DNA of 46,914 nucleotides from an uncultured Pseudophaeobacter sp. (GTDB lineage: Bacteria; Pseudomonadota; Alphaproteobacteria; Rhodobacterales; Rhodobacteraceae): the NCBI GenBank assembly GCA_905479575.1, contig CAJQNB010000022.1, positions 1 to 46,914 of the forward strand, written 5' to 3'. A model generated the notes under the pieces. The model had not been told where the DNA came from and did no database searches. It saw nothing but the letters and a program-made list of their open reading frames with translations. Shown here piece by piece: positions 33,960-43,521 of this stretch (positions are counted from its first letter, which is position 1; the number at the start of each line of letters is the position of its first letter). Position numbers and translations under genes: made by a program.

Positions 33960-34835
33960 TCAATCGGTTACCTGATCTTGTGAAAGCCAATTCCAGCATT
34001 CCAACCAAAGCGCTTCGCGGCCTGGTCGAAAGGCACCCTCGTGACCAATTCGCTTAACACCAATGTCAGCGGGGGTTCGAATTTGCAATGATTTCGCTGC
34101 GTTGGGATAGTACGCCAGCAGATCGCGCGCCGCCCGCGGGGTCGCAATTGGATCATCGGAAAAGACCCAGGATCGGATGGGGGCCGTCACATCGCCGTAG
34201 TGCTGTGGCTTTAGCAGCCCCTCATAATCGGTGCGAAAATAGCTGCGACGTTGGCTCCATTTGCGCCAGGTTCTGAACACGCGCGGTGGCAAGGCCTCGC
34301 CCTGCCAGCCGCCCACAGGTTTGATATAGCCCCAGCGCAGCAAGGAATAGCTGCCCAAAATCCACCAGAAATAAAACTCAAGCGGCCAGTTCTTGATTTG
34401 GTGGCCGCCAAAATACCCAGTTCCAACAGAAACAAATGCATGGCGATCAATGGCTTGGTGATTGGACATAACGCCAATGAAATGGCCGCCAACGCTATGG
34501 GCCAGATGGGTGATGCGCAGACCCGGCGCCGCCTGGGACAGGTGCTCCACGGCGGCAACCATATCGTATCGGCCCCAATCAGGATACTCGATCTCAGATT
34601 GGGCCAGATCCCCCTGGCACGACCCTGCAATGCCGCGATAATCATAGGTCAGCACAATGGCGCCACGTTCGGCCATAAACTGCGCAATCGCATGATAAAA
34701 CTGGCGCGGAAACCCGGTGCCTGCGGAGATCAGAACCGCCAGTTTAGGGCTGTCGCAGCTGGTCAAATCGCCTTGCAGCGTGACACCGTCACTGGTGGTA
34801 AAACGTGTTGGTTCACGCTGTGTCGATTGCGTCAT
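33960..34835 (-). CDS. Alpha/beta hydrolase
   Basis: 291 residues from ATG at 34835, which has GGAG six bases upstream; another ATG two codons earlier is possible. The fold is shown by VLISAGTGFPRQFYHAIAQFMAERGAIVLTYDYRG and the nucleophile elbow HLAHSVGGH (Ser about 114). The catalytic acid is likely in VFSDDPIA, and the late His in IGHEGAF. The start lies within the last bases of the marR gene, so the two are translationally coupled. Physiological substrate unknown; with the downstream acyl-CoA isomerase and MarR it may act on fatty or aromatic acyl esters. Confidence 0.82.
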   Translation of the reverse strand: MTQSTQREPTRFTTSDGVTLQGDLTSCDSPKLAVLISAGTGFPRQFYHAIAQFMAERGAIVLTYDYRGIAGSCQGDLAQSEIEYPDWGRYDMVAAVEHLSQAAPGLRITHLAHSVGGHFIGVMSNHQAIDRHAFVSVGTGYFGGHQIKNWPLEFYFWWILGSYSLLRWGYIKPVGGWQGEALPPRVFRTWRKWSQRRSYFRTDYEGLLKPQHYGDVTAPIRSWVFSDDPIATPRAARDLLAYYPNAAKSLQIRTPADIGVKRIGHEGAFRPGREALWLECWNWLSQDQVTD

Positions 34836-35295
34836 GGTCATCTCCGCCAGGGGGTGAAACAGGGTTGATAATCTCATCCGCGTGATCGACGAGATGCGTT
34901 AAGAACCTCTGGATAACCAGCTGTTCTTTATCATTAAAAGGTGCAAGCAAAGCCGCGTTGAAATGGGAGGTCTCTTCCTTGACATGGGCCAGCATTTTGG
35001 CACCGTTTTGGGCAAGATGCACATTGATAACCCGGCGATCACTGGTAGAGGCAATGCGGGCAACAAGGCCACGATCAACCATGCGATCCACCAGCCCCGT
35101 CAGACTGGATTTCCCCATCGAGAGCCGTTTGGCAATTTCAGAAATGGGCTGCGCATCTGACTGGGACAAGACAAATAACACTGCAATTTGGCTTGTGGTC
35201 AGCCCCACGCTCTGGCGCGTACGCTGGTCAGCCGCGCGAAACAACGCATTATGAGCCACCTGCAATTGATGAAAGACACGCAGTTTTACCGACAC
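34813..35295 (-). CDS. MarR family transcriptional regulator
   Basis: 160 residues from GTG at 35295, chosen because GGAG lies 7 bases upstream; the ATG six codons earlier has nothing comparable. The winged helix is clear: SEIAKRLSMGKSSLTGLVDRMVDRGLVARIASTSDRRVINV, with the wing motif DRR. Flanking helices would form the dimer interface. It heads the operon with the hydrolase and isomerase genes. A 20-bp palindrome just upstream (35322-35341) is the probable autoregulatory operator. Confidence 0.88.
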   Translation of the reverse strand: MSVKLRVFHQLQVAHNALFRAADQRTRQSVGLTTSQIAVLFVLSQSDAQPISEIAKRLSMGKSSLTGLVDRMVDRGLVARIASTSDRRVINVHLAQNGAKMLAHVKEETSHFNAALLAPFNDKEQLVIQRFLTHLVDHADEIINPVSPPGGDDHDAIDTA

Positions 35296-35321
35296 AACAG
35301 GACTCCAAAACAAACTTATAT

Positions 35322-35341
35322 TTAGTTCGTATATGGACTAA
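35322..35341. promoter_or_regulatory. Palindromic operator of the marR operon
   Basis: TTAGTTCGTATATGGACTAA. The two halves are inverted (TTAGT/ACTAA perfect, interior nearly symmetric), the size of a MarR dimer site. It lies 27 bases before the GTG start of marR. Confidence 0.7.
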
Positions 35342-35460
35342 CCAGACCTGGCAATACCTGCTCCAACAGCATGACGCGAAGTCACAGAGGATCAAAATCA
35401 AAGCTGTTCAGGCACAGGGGATTTTGATCACAGAGGGTTCCCACCAGACCAAGAGCAATG

Positions 35461-35480
35461 ATGCTAAATTTATTTTGCAT
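35461..35480. promoter_or_regulatory. Palindrome upstream of the iron-complex ABC operon
   Basis: ATGCTAAATTTATTTTGCAT; arms ATGCTAAA/TTTTGCAT match at 7 of 8 positions. It has the length and AT-rich centre of Fur-superfamily (Fur/Mur-type) boxes and lies about 130 bases before the binding-protein gene. The regulator is not determined. Confidence 0.4.
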
Positions 35481-35609
35481 TATTTCAAAGCCCTACAGGA
35501 CACTCTTGAGTTCAACTCCTGCCCTTGCATTTTCTTACAAAATCACTTGGGTATATCCAAAAAGTTCATTACAACCCCGACTCACACGATCAACACACTG
35601 GAGACGCTT

Positions 35610-36758
35610 ATGTCCTATGCGACATCAATGGGCGGTTTCCTTGGTGCTGTTACAGCCAGTGCACTCTTGATTGCACAAGCCAGTGAAGCTCAAGCGGACG
35701 CCCTCACTGTTACAGATATTGCCGGCCGACAGGTCACGTTCACGGAACTGCCTGACAAGATTGTTCTGGGCGAAGGCCGCATGATCTATTCGATTGCACC
35801 GATCACCACCGGCAATCCGTTTGAAAAAATCATTGGCTGGAAAGACGATCTGATCAACTACGATCCAGATGCTTTCCGCAAATACGAAAATGCCTTCCCA
35901 GACGACACCGCCCGCCTGATCAACTTTGGCAACCCCTATGCTGGCGATTTCAGCATCGAAGCCGTATTGGAGGCAGAGACAGATCTCTTGTTGCTCGACG
36001 TGGGCAACCTGTTCAAAGCCAAAGAAACCGGCCTGATCGAAAAAATGGAAACCGCAGGCGTCAACGTGGCCTTTGTTGATTTCCGCCGCAACGCAACCGA
36101 AAACACCGTGCCATCGCTGTTGATGATGGGCCGTATCCTGGGCGAGGAAAAGCGGGCTGCGGAGTTTATTGATTTCTATATCGGCCAGATGCGCAAGGTC
36201 ACAAACGTTGTTGATCAGATCCCGGCGGACGCGCGCCCGCTGGTGGCGATAGAAAACGCCGCCGGCTGGCAAGCTGATTTTTGCTGTTGGTCCTTTGGTC
36301 CCTACAACTTTGGCCGCTTTGTCGAACTGGCCGGCGGGGTCAACTATGGCTCGACCCTGGCCAATGCCTATTCTGTCGATATCAGTCTGGAAGGGCTGAT
36401 TGAGGCGGATCCTGATCACATCATCGCCACCGGTGCCAACTGGAAAGAGACGCGCCCAGAGGTCACCTCGATTTTGCTGGGCTATGACGGCGACCCGGTG
36501 GAAAATCAGGCCAAGCTACAGGCGCTGGCAGAGCGCACCGGGTTTGCCCAGATGCGGGCGGTGAAAGAGAGCAATATGCACGCGATCTACCACCAGTTTT
36601 ACAATTCACCCTATCACTTCGTTGCGGTGCAACAGATTGCCAAATGGCTCCACCCAGAGGAGTTTGCGGATCTGGATCCGCAGGCCTCCTTTGAAGAACT
36701 GCACGATCAGTTTCTGCCGTTTGAAGCCTCCGGCCAGTTCTGGGCATCGCTCAAATAA
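35610..36758 (+). CDS. Iron-complex-type ABC transporter substrate-binding protein (FecB/FhuD-like)
   Basis: 382 residues from ATG at 35610, with GGAG six bases upstream. The open frame extends far upstream but that part is non-coding by composition. A signal peptide (GGFLGAVTASALLIAQASEAQA) is followed by the class III binding-protein opening LTVTDIAGRQVTFTELPDKIVLGEGR. The PBP-like C-terminal half has SVDISLEGLIEADPDHIIATG. Ligands of this class are ferric siderophores, haem, cobalamin or other metal chelates. An unusual Cys pair in WQADFCCWSFGPYNFGRF lies near the expected ligand cleft. It is first of a three-gene operon. Confidence 0.87.
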   Translation: MSYATSMGGFLGAVTASALLIAQASEAQADALTVTDIAGRQVTFTELPDKIVLGEGRMIYSIAPITTGNPFEKIIGWKDDLINYDPDAFRKYENAFPDDTARLINFGNPYAGDFSIEAVLEAETDLLLLDVGNLFKAKETGLIEKMETAGVNVAFVDFRRNATENTVPSLLMMGRILGEEKRAAEFIDFYIGQMRKVTNVVDQIPADARPLVAIENAAGWQADFCCWSFGPYNFGRFVELAGGVNYGSTLANAYSVDISLEGLIEADPDHIIATGANWKETRPEVTSILLGYDGDPVENQAKLQALAERTGFAQMRAVKESNMHAIYHQFYNSPYHFVAVQQIAKWLHPEEFADLDPQASFEELHDQFLPFEASGQFWASLK

Positions 36759-36817
36759 CACTCACCAGGTTCGCACTGCGGCTGTGCTCTGCGAACCTGA
36801 CACTTGGAAATCCTAAA

Positions 36818-37894
36818 ATGACAGATCAAACGACCTCTGCTGGTTTGAACGCAGCTGCTCTGGTGATGGCTTACAAACGGCGCAGTCTGCGCGGCGTTGG
36901 GCTGGTTGCAGGCGCGGTAATCGTAATGATGTGCCTTGTTGTTCTGGACATCATCACCGGGCCTGCAAACCTGAGCTTTGGACGCACGTTTGCGGTGATC
37001 CTGGATCCATCGCTGGCATCGCCAAAGGAACAGGTAATCATCTGGCAGCTGCGGTTGCCCGTGGCCCTGATGGCGGTGACGGTTGGCGCCATGCTGGGCG
37101 TTGCCGGTGCGGAAATGCAGACCATTTTGAACAACCCGCTTGCAGATCCCTTTACCCTCGGTCTGTCATCAGCCGCCAGCTTTGGCGCCGCGCTGGCCAT
37201 CGTGCTGGGCTGGTCGGTTGTGCCGGGTGTTGGCGGGCTGTTTGTCACCGCCAATGCCTTTGTTCTGGCGATGCTCACCTCTGGCTGTTTGTTTCTTTTC
37301 ACCCGACTGCGCGGCGTCACACCTGAGGCGATGATCCTTGTCGGGATCGCAATGCTGTTTACATTCAACGCCTTGCTGGCCTTTCTTCAATACGGCGCAT
37401 CCGAACTGCAATTGGCGCAGCTGATTTTCTGGCAACTCGGCTCACTCGCCCGTGCCTCCTGGGCCAAAGTTGGCGTTTGCATCGCCGTTTTGCTGATTGT
37501 GCTGCCCTATTTCATGTCCCGGTCCTGGGCCTTGACGGCCCTGCGCATGGGCGAGGAAAAAGCCGCAGCGCTTGGGGTCAATGTTTCGCTGTTGCGCATG
37601 TCGGTCCTGGCTGGGGTGTCGCTGCTCTCTGCGGTTGCGGTGTCCTTTGTCGGAGCTGTGGCCTTTGTCGGGCTTGTAGGTCCCCATATTGCCCGCATGA
37701 TCGTCGGCGAAGATCAACGGGGCTTTCTGCCGCTTTCGGCGCTTTGCGGTGCGCTGATCATGTCCGGCACCTCAATCGCCTCCAAGGCAATCACACCGGG
37801 CATTGTCTATCCAATTGGCATGATCACATCGCTGATCGGCATCCCGTTTTTCATCCTGTTGATCCTTGGACAACGTAAGAGGCATTGGCAATGA
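36818..37894 (+). CDS. FecCD family ABC transporter permease
   Basis: 358-residue permease with about ten hydrophobic segments. Family motifs are WQLRLPVALMAVTVGAMLGV near the N-terminus, NPLADPFTLGLSSAASFGAALAI, and VAFVGLVGPHIARMIVGEDQRGFLPLSALCGAL, which contacts the ATPase. It ends IGMITSLIGIPFFILLILGQRKR. The protein is probably homodimeric, since only one permease gene is present. Its stop overlaps the ATPase start (ATGA). Confidence 0.92.
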   Translation: MTDQTTSAGLNAAALVMAYKRRSLRGVGLVAGAVIVMMCLVVLDIITGPANLSFGRTFAVILDPSLASPKEQVIIWQLRLPVALMAVTVGAMLGVAGAEMQTILNNPLADPFTLGLSSAASFGAALAIVLGWSVVPGVGGLFVTANAFVLAMLTSGCLFLFTRLRGVTPEAMILVGIAMLFTFNALLAFLQYGASELQLAQLIFWQLGSLARASWAKVGVCIAVLLIVLPYFMSRSWALTALRMGEEKAAALGVNVSLLRMSVLAGVSLLSAVAVSFVGAVAFVGLVGPHIARMIVGEDQRGFLPLSALCGALIMSGTSIASKAITPGIVYPIGMITSLIGIPFFILLILGQRKRHWQ

Positions 37895-38664
37895 CCAAAC
37901 TAAGCGCTGAAAACCTGTCCTTTTCCTATGGGGCGCGGCCCGTTCTGAAGGGGCTGGAGTTTGATCCATTGCCCTCGGGCAAGCTGACGGCTTTGATCGG
38001 GCCAAATGCGGCGGGGAAATCCACCTTGTTTCGCCTGATCTCAGGTCTGGCCAAGCCTGCAGCGGGTCACGTCATCCTGAATGACACGGATCTGGCCTCT
38101 CTGGGGGCTCGGGACCGGCTCAAACGCATCTGCTTTATGCCGCAGTACTTTGCCGCAAACGCAGCCCTGACCGTTTTTGATGTGGTGATGATGGCGCATA
38201 AGCAATTGCGCGGCTGGCGGGTCTCCGGGGCAGATATGGCGGCCGTGGCCCAGGCCCTGGAAGAGGCCGGGATCGGGCATTTGTCACAAGCCTATGTGAG
38301 CGATCTGTCCGGCGGCCAATCCCAGATGGTTTCGGTGGCCCAGGCACTGATCCGCCACTCTGATGTCTACCTGTTTGATGAGCCCACCTCGGCGCTGGAT
38401 CTGCGTCATCAGCTAGAGGTGCTGACCCGTATTCGCGCCACCATGATGGCGCGCGACAGTATTGGCGTTGTTGCCTTGCATGATCTGAACCTCGCAGCGC
38501 GATTTGCCGATCACCTTATCCTATTGGGCCAGGGGCGCATTCTTGCCCAGGGCAGTGCAGAAACCGTTCTGCGCTCACCGGCGATATCCGAAACCTACAA
38601 GGTGGAGGTCGAAACCAGCACCGGCCCCAGACAGGATCTGACCGTCCATGCCTATGCGTCGTAA
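37891..38664 (+). CDS. Iron-complex-type ABC transporter ATP-binding protein
   Basis: 257 residues from ATG at 37891 with AGAGG upstream; a TTG two codons before is a weaker choice. It has Walker A GPNAAGKSTLF, the signature LSGGQSQMVSVAQAL, Walker B VYLFDEPTSALD and the switch His in VVALHDLNLAARFAD, the FecE/FhuC pattern. Last gene of the importer operon, followed by a terminator. Confidence 0.92.
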   Translation: MTKLSAENLSFSYGARPVLKGLEFDPLPSGKLTALIGPNAAGKSTLFRLISGLAKPAAGHVILNDTDLASLGARDRLKRICFMPQYFAANAALTVFDVVMMAHKQLRGWRVSGADMAAVAQALEEAGIGHLSQAYVSDLSGGQSQMVSVAQALIRHSDVYLFDEPTSALDLRHQLEVLTRIRATMMARDSIGVVALHDLNLAARFADHLILLGQGRILAQGSAETVLRSPAISETYKVEVETSTGPRQDLTVHAYAS

Positions 38665-38716
38665 ATATATCCTGTTGCTCTGACGGGCTGCTCGACACAG
38701 GAAACCGCGAAATAAC

Positions 38717-38746
38717 AAAACCCGCGCCACATCTGGCGCGGGTTTT
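38717..38746. terminator. Bidirectional terminator between the importer operon and nrdJ
   Basis: A perfect 13-bp stem AAAACCCGCGCCA/TGGCGCGGGTTTT with a CATC loop; the U-run forms in both directions. The two genes are convergent. Confidence 0.9.
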
Positions 38747-38825
38747 ATAATGTTAAGTCAAGACCTTGCTACAAAGAGTTACATCTAAACAGCCTGACCC
38801 TATAAACAACGTCTCCCCCAAGGGC

Positions 38826-41800
38826 TTAGGAACAGCCAGAGGTGGAGCCGCAGGTGTTGCACTTCATACAGGTACCATTACGCACCAGCGTGTAGTTGCC
38901 GCATTCGCCGCAGGCCTCGCCCTCATAGCCCTGCATCTTGGCCTTGGTGCGCGCATCCATGCCCGTGACTGGGGCTGCGGTGGTTTCTGGCACCAGGGAT
39001 TGCAGATCGGAAACCGGATCCGCCGCCGAGACACCTGCGTTCATCAGACCCGTTTCACCGGTTTGCCCGCCCTGAAGCACCACAAGATCCTGTGGCAGAC
39101 GCTTGCGCAGATACCCAGTGGAAGAGATCTGTTTCAGCACTTCGAGCGACCGGGTTGCGGCGCTTTCGCTGATTTCCGACAGGTTGGATACGCCTTCTTC
39201 CTCGCCGCGACCAATATCGTCAAAGGCTGGGCCCTGGGGTTTGACATGCGCCAAATCCGTCCGATCCAGATAGCTCACCGCCAGTTCGCGGAACACATAG
39301 TCAAGGATCGAGGTGGCATTTTTGATCGAGTCATTGCCCTGGACCATGCCAGCGGGTTCGAACTTGGTGAAGGTAAAGGCATCGACGAACTCTTCCAGGG
39401 GCACGCCGTATTGCAGACCAACCGAGACCGCGATGGCAAAGTTGTTCATCATCGCCCGGAACCCTGCACCCTCTTTGTGCATGTCGATGAAGATCTCACC
39501 CAGGGTGCCGCTCTCATATTCGCCGGTCCGCAGGTAGACTTTGTGACCGCCAACAACCGCTTTTTGCGTATAACCCTTGCGCCGGTGCGGCATCTTGGTG
39601 CGGTGGGATTTGATCACTTCCTTGATGACGATCTTCTCGACAATTTTCTCTGCCAGAACAACGGCTTTTTCCTGATTGTTGCCGGTTTCCAGCAGCTCTG
39701 CTGCCTCATCGTCATCCTCAACCAGCGCCGCTGCCAGCGGCTGGCTCAGCTTGGAGCCATCACGGTACAACGCATTGGCCTTGACGCCCAGGGACCAGCT
39801 CAGCTCATAGGCTTTCTGGCACTCTTCGATGGCGGCATCATTGGGCATGTTGATGGTTTTTGAAATCGCACCGGAGATAAAGCTTTGGGCTGCAGCCATC
39901 ATGCGGATATGGCTTTCAACGCCAAGAAAACGCTTACCTTTTTTGCCACAAGGGTTGGCGCAGTCAAAGATCTGATAATGCTCTTCTTTCAGATGTGGCG
40001 CCCCTTCCAGCGTCATGGTGCCACAGACATGGTCATTGGCGGCGTCGATGTCGGCCTTGCTAAAGCCGAGGTGGCGTAGCAAATCAAAGGTGGGATCATT
40101 CAGCTTTTTCGCCGGAATGCCCAGTACGCCGGTGCAGAAATCCTCGCCCAGGGTCCACTGGTTGAACACAAAGCGAATGTCAAAAGCTGCTTCCAAGGCA
40201 CTGTCGATCTTGGACAATTCATTGGGGCCAAAGCCGTGGCCAGCCAGCGAGGTGTGGTTGATACCCGGCGCATTGCCGAGGGACGCATGACCCACCGCGT
40301 AAGAGACGATCTCTTCAATCTGCGAGGAGCTATATCCGAGCCCTTCGAGAGCGGAGGGCACCGACCGGTTGATAATTTTGAAGTAGCCGCCACCAGCCAG
40401 TTTCTTGAATTTCACCAGGGCAAAATCCGGCTCAATTCCGGTGGTGTCACAGTCCATTACCAGGCCAATGGTGCCGGTGGGGGCGATGACGGTGGTTTGG
40501 GCATTGCGGTAGCCGTGCTTTTCACCCAGCTCCAATGCCTCGTCCCAGGCCCCCATGGCCAGATCCGCAAGCCGTGCATCTGGGCAGCCGGAAATATCCA
40601 GCGGCACCGGCGGAACCGAAAGCCCCTCATAGCCCGTAATCTTGCCCATTGCCGCGGTGCGGTGGTTGCGAATGACCTTGAGCATGGCGTCGGCATTGCG
40701 GGCATAGCCAGAAAATGCGCCCAGTTCCCCCGCCATCTCAGCCGAGGTGGCATAGGCAACACCGGTCATCAGCGCGGTCAGCGAACCGCAAAGCGCCCGG
40801 CCTTCCTCGCTATCGTAGCCATAGCCCATGTTCATCAGCAAACCGCCGATATTGGCATAGCCCAGGCCCAGGGTTCTGAAGTCATAAGACCGCTGAGCGA
40901 TCTCTTTGGAGGGGAACTGCGCCATGGTGACCGAGATTTCCAGTGTCACAGTCCACAGACGGCAGGCATGCATGTAGTCCTCAGCCTGGAACTTGCCATC
41001 CTTGTAGAAGGTCAACAGGTTCAAAGATGCCAGGTTACAGGCGGTGTCATCCAGGAACATATATTCCGAACACGGGTTTGAGCCGCGAATTTCCCCATCC
41101 GCCGGACAGGTATGCCACTCGTTCACGGTGTCGTGGAACTGAATGCCAGGATCGGCACAGGCCCAGGCCGCATGGCCGACTTTTTCCCACAGGTCCCGCG
41201 CCTTGACGGTTTTGGCAACCTTGCCATCCGTGCGGTTGATCAGCTGCCAATCGGCATCTTTTTTCACCGCATGCAAAAACGCATTGGTGACCCGGATCGA
41301 GTTGTTGGAGTTCTGACCAGAGACAGAATTATAGGCCTCGGAATCCCAGTCGGTATCATAGATCGGGAATTCAATGCTGTCATAGCCCTGCTTGGCGTAG
41401 TCCAGCACACGTTTGATATAGGTCTCGGGGATCGCAACCTTCTTGGCCTCGCGGACCGCCGTTTTCAGTGCCGGGTTGTTTGCAGGCTCATAGGCATCCA
41501 CAGAGGCGCCATCCCAGGACCGGATGGCGGCAAAAATGCTGTTCAGCATTTTCTCATGCATCTTGGAACCGGCCACAATCGAGGCAACTTTCTGCTCTTC
41601 GATGACCTTCCATTCGATGAAATCTTCGATATCGGGATGGTCCGCATCCACAATAACCATCTTGGCCGCGCGCCGGGTGGTGCCACCAGATTTGATCGCC
41701 CCCGCAGCGCGGTCGCCAATACGCAAGAAGCCCATCAGACCAGAGGATTTGCCGCCGCCCGACAGGGCCTCACCTTCGCCGCGCAGGTGGCTGAAATTGG

Positions 41801-42476
41801 TGCCGGTGCCAGAGCCATATTTGAACAGGCGCGCCTCGCGCACCCAAAGATCCATAATGCCGCCCTCGTTGACCAGGTCATCCGCCACGGACTGGATAAA
41901 GCAGGCATGGGGCTGCGGGTGCTCATAGGAGCTGGTGGATTTTGTCAGCTTGCCGGTTTTGTAATCAACATAGTGGTGGCCCTGGGCCGGACCATCAATG
42001 CCATAGGCCCAGTGCAGACCGGTGTTGAACCACTGCGGACTATTGGGCGCGGCGCGCTGGGTCGCCAGCATGTGGCGCATTTCGTCAAAATAGGCGCGGG
42101 CGTCTTCTTCGCTGGTAAAATAGCCGCCTTTCCAGCCCCAATAGGTCCAGGCCCCGGCCAGACGATCAAACACCTGCTTAGAGGAGGTTTCGCCCCCGGT
42201 GGGCACATCCTTACCAGCGGGAACAGAGCGCCACAGGAACTCAGGAACGCCCTCTTCTTTGACCTTTTTCAGCCGTTCGGGCACGCCGGCTTTGCGAAAA
42301 TACTTCTGCGCAATGACATCGCTGGCAACCTGGCTCCAGCTGGAGGGCACCTCGATATTCTCCTGACGGAACACAATGGTGCCATCCGGGTTTCGAATTT
42401 CTGATGTGGCAGAAATGAAATCCAGAGATTTATAGGCGTCCTGCCCTGACTTGGTGAATTTGCGCTCGATCTTCAT
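38826..42476 (-). CDS. nrdJ: Adenosylcobalamin-dependent (class II) ribonucleoside-diphosphate reductase
   Basis: 1216-residue enzyme converting ribonucleotides to deoxyribonucleotides with coenzyme B12, independent of oxygen. The N-terminus [20 protein letters not shown] and [12 protein letters not shown] belong to the alphaproteobacterial NrdJ type. The radical-site motif NPCSE is present ([23 protein letters not shown]), as is [14 protein letters not shown]. The C-terminus is a Cys-rich zinc-ribbon-like tail ([20 protein letters not shown]) ending CGSTSGCS, whose cysteines include the redox-active pair. The ATG has AAGGGG upstream. Probable regulation by NrdR through the boxes at 42620-42672. 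No cobalamin riboswitch is apparent. Confidence 0.95.
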   Translation of the reverse strand: MKIERKFTKSGQDAYKSLDFISATSEIRNPDGTIVFRQENIEVPSSWSQVASDVIAQKYFRKAGVPERLKKVKEEGVPEFLWRSVPAGKDVPTGGETSSKQVFDRLAGAWTYWGWKGGYFTSEEDARAYFDEMRHMLATQRAAPNSPQWFNTGLHWAYGIDGPAQGHHYVDYKTGKLTKSTSSYEHPQPHACFIQSVADDLVNEGGIMDLWVREARLFKYGSGTGTNFSHLRGEGEALSGGGKSSGLMGFLRIGDRAAGAIKSGGTTRRAAKMVIVDADHPDIEDFIEWKVIEEQKVASIVAGSKMHEKMLNSIFAAIRSWDGASVDAYEPANNPALKTAVREAKKVAIPETYIKRVLDYAKQGYDSIEFPIYDTDWDSEAYNSVSGQNSNNSIRVTNAFLHAVKKDADWQLINRTDGKVAKTVKARDLWEKVGHAAWACADPGIQFHDTVNEWHTCPADGEIRGSNPCSEYMFLDDTACNLASLNLLTFYKDGKFQAEDYMHACRLWTVTLEISVTMAQFPSKEIAQRSYDFRTLGLGYANIGGLLMNMGYGYDSEEGRALCGSLTALMTGVAYATSAEMAGELGAFSGYARNADAMLKVIRNHRTAAMGKITGYEGLSVPPVPLDISGCPDARLADLAMGAWDEALELGEKHGYRNAQTTVIAPTGTIGLVMDCDTTGIEPDFALVKFKKLAGGGYFKIINRSVPSALEGLGYSSSQIEEIVSYAVGHASLGNAPGINHTSLAGHGFGPNELSKIDSALEAAFDIRFVFNQWTLGEDFCTGVLGIPAKKLNDPTFDLLRHLGFSKADIDAANDHVCGTMTLEGAPHLKEEHYQIFDCANPCGKKGKRFLGVESHIRMMAAAQSFISGAISKTINMPNDAAIEECQKAYELSWSLGVKANALYRDGSKLSQPLAAALVEDDDEAAELLETGNNQEKAVVLAEKIVEKIVIKEVIKSHRTKMPHRRKGYTQKAVVGGHKVYLRTGEYESGTLGEIFIDMHKEGAGFRAMMNNFAIAVSVGLQYGVPLEEFVDAFTFTKFEPAGMVQGNDSIKNATSILDYVFRELAVSYLDRTDLAHVKPQGPAFDDIGRGEEEGVSNLSEISESAATRSLEVLKQISSTGYLRKRLPQDLVVLQGGQTGETGLMNAGVSAADPVSDLQSLVPETTAAPVTGMDARTKAKMQGYEGEACGECGNYTLVRNGTCMKCNTCGSTSGCS

Positions 42477-42617
42477 GCTCTGCCCCTTGAGATGTTCGTC
42501 TCATAACTTCATTGCCGCCACAGCAGCCGCTGTGACCTACCCGGTCGGAAAGCACATCACAGCTGGCAGGCCTGTTTACGGGCCAACTACACAAGACCTT
42601 CGCCGGCCATTTATTGT

Positions 42618-42674
42618 GGATATGTCTAGTGTTTTCCCATCGTCCCGGCGCTGCAAATCTCACTAGATCTAGTA
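42618..42674 (-). promoter_or_regulatory. Two NrdR-like boxes upstream of nrdJ
   Basis: On the plus strand the cores are ATATGTCTAG (42620-42629) and CTAGATCTAG (42663-42672, a perfect palindrome). Centres are 43 bases apart, about four helical turns. The consensus is CWATATATWG, usually in pairs spaced by whole helical turns. They lie about 150-200 bases before the nrdJ start. The second box is good, the first weaker. Confidence 0.5.
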
Positions 42675-43296
42675 GCGCCAACTCGAATTCCCACAATTTG
42701 ACGTATAGACCCCAAGAGGGTCAACGGATATTTTACCAATTTTAAACCATCTTTACTGTTGACGAAAATTCCCCAAACGCGGCGCTTGCAGTTGCGAGTG
42801 ATTCACCCACAGGCTACGGCATCGCAGGGGGCAAAAGTTACCAATCCAGCAGCTGGGAAAATTCGGGTAACAGCAACGACTTGTCCCTAGAAGTTGAAAG
42901 CGCACCGCACTCCCTTCGCAAAGCCCTGCCAAAAATACCACCAGCGCACGGTCAGCAAAGGCAAGCATGCGCCGTCCAGCATCGGCCAACAGGCTCGCGG
43001 TGGACCTGTGATATCCTTGCACAGATTTTGAGCAACCGATCACGGACTTGGCGGACAGGCCATTAACACTTTTTAAACCTATTGCCACGCTTTCGCGTCA
43101 CTTCCTTAAGGAAGGGTTAAGAGCGGCCGCAGGGATATTCCAAACTGTTTCAGCGCCGCGCTGTGATTCTATGCAGTCGCACCAGAAAGATTGGCAAAGC
43201 CTATTAGATCCCAACCAGAATGCGCGCCACCCGGGCAGCTGCAACCTTGAGCCAAAAGAAATTGATATGAGGTCTGAAGAGAGGTGCTGGAAAAGA

Positions 43297-43334
43297 AAAC
43301 GGGCAGTCGCATCTGAATGCGAACTGCCCGTTTT
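43297..43334. terminator. Terminator of tRNA-Pro
   Basis: Long stem AAAACGGGCAGT/ACTGCCCGTTTT extended by GCAT/ATGC across a small bulge. On the minus strand it ends in TTTTCTTTT about 65 bases after the tRNA. Confidence 0.75.
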
Positions 43335-43400
43335 AGGTCCGACCCAATAGGGTCTTCTCTTACAAACACCACCGAAAAGCACAATGCTTTCAAGTGATTA

Positions 43401-43477
43401 TGGTCGGGGCGGCGAGATTCGAACTCACGACCCCCTGTACCCAAAACAGGTGCGCTACCAGACTGCGCCACGCCCCG
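43401..43477 (-). tRNA. tRNA-Pro (anticodon TGG)
   Basis: On the minus strand: acceptor CGGGGCG/CGCCCCG, discriminator A and encoded CCA. The anticodon stem CCTGT/ACAGG has loop TTTGGGT (anticodon TGG), and the T-arm has GAGTTCGAATCTC. Confidence 0.95.
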
Positions 43478-43521
43478 GACCGTGCGCTGTTCCTAACGCC
43501 AGTGGATTGATTTGAAAACCC

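Larger units (their letters stand above)
42477..43400. other. Long gap between nrdJ and tRNA-Pro
   Basis: About 0.9 kb. It holds the NrdR-like boxes (near nrdJ) and the tRNA-Pro terminator. A plus-strand open frame from about 42758 to 43066 has no ATG or binding site and no family I know. The minus strand has an equally unsupported 111-codon frame. At about 42935-42950 the minus strand shows GGTATTTTTGGCA, shared with the tail of the double-hairpin repeat at 10828-10888, perhaps a decayed copy. No gene is supported. Confidence 0.45.

Noticed and set aside
35193..35609. N-terminal extension of the iron-complex binding protein
   Set aside because: The frame stays open upstream but overlaps marR and its operator, and the signal peptide and ribosome binding site fit the start at 35610.
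41112..42404. Plus-strand open frame of 430 codons across nrdJ
   Set aside because: Shadow of the long nrdJ gene; no start signals and no domain recognised.
42477..42760. Cobalamin riboswitch before the B12-dependent nrdJ
   Set aside because: I looked for the conserved B12-box type sequence and saw none; the regulatory signal there looks like NrdR boxes.
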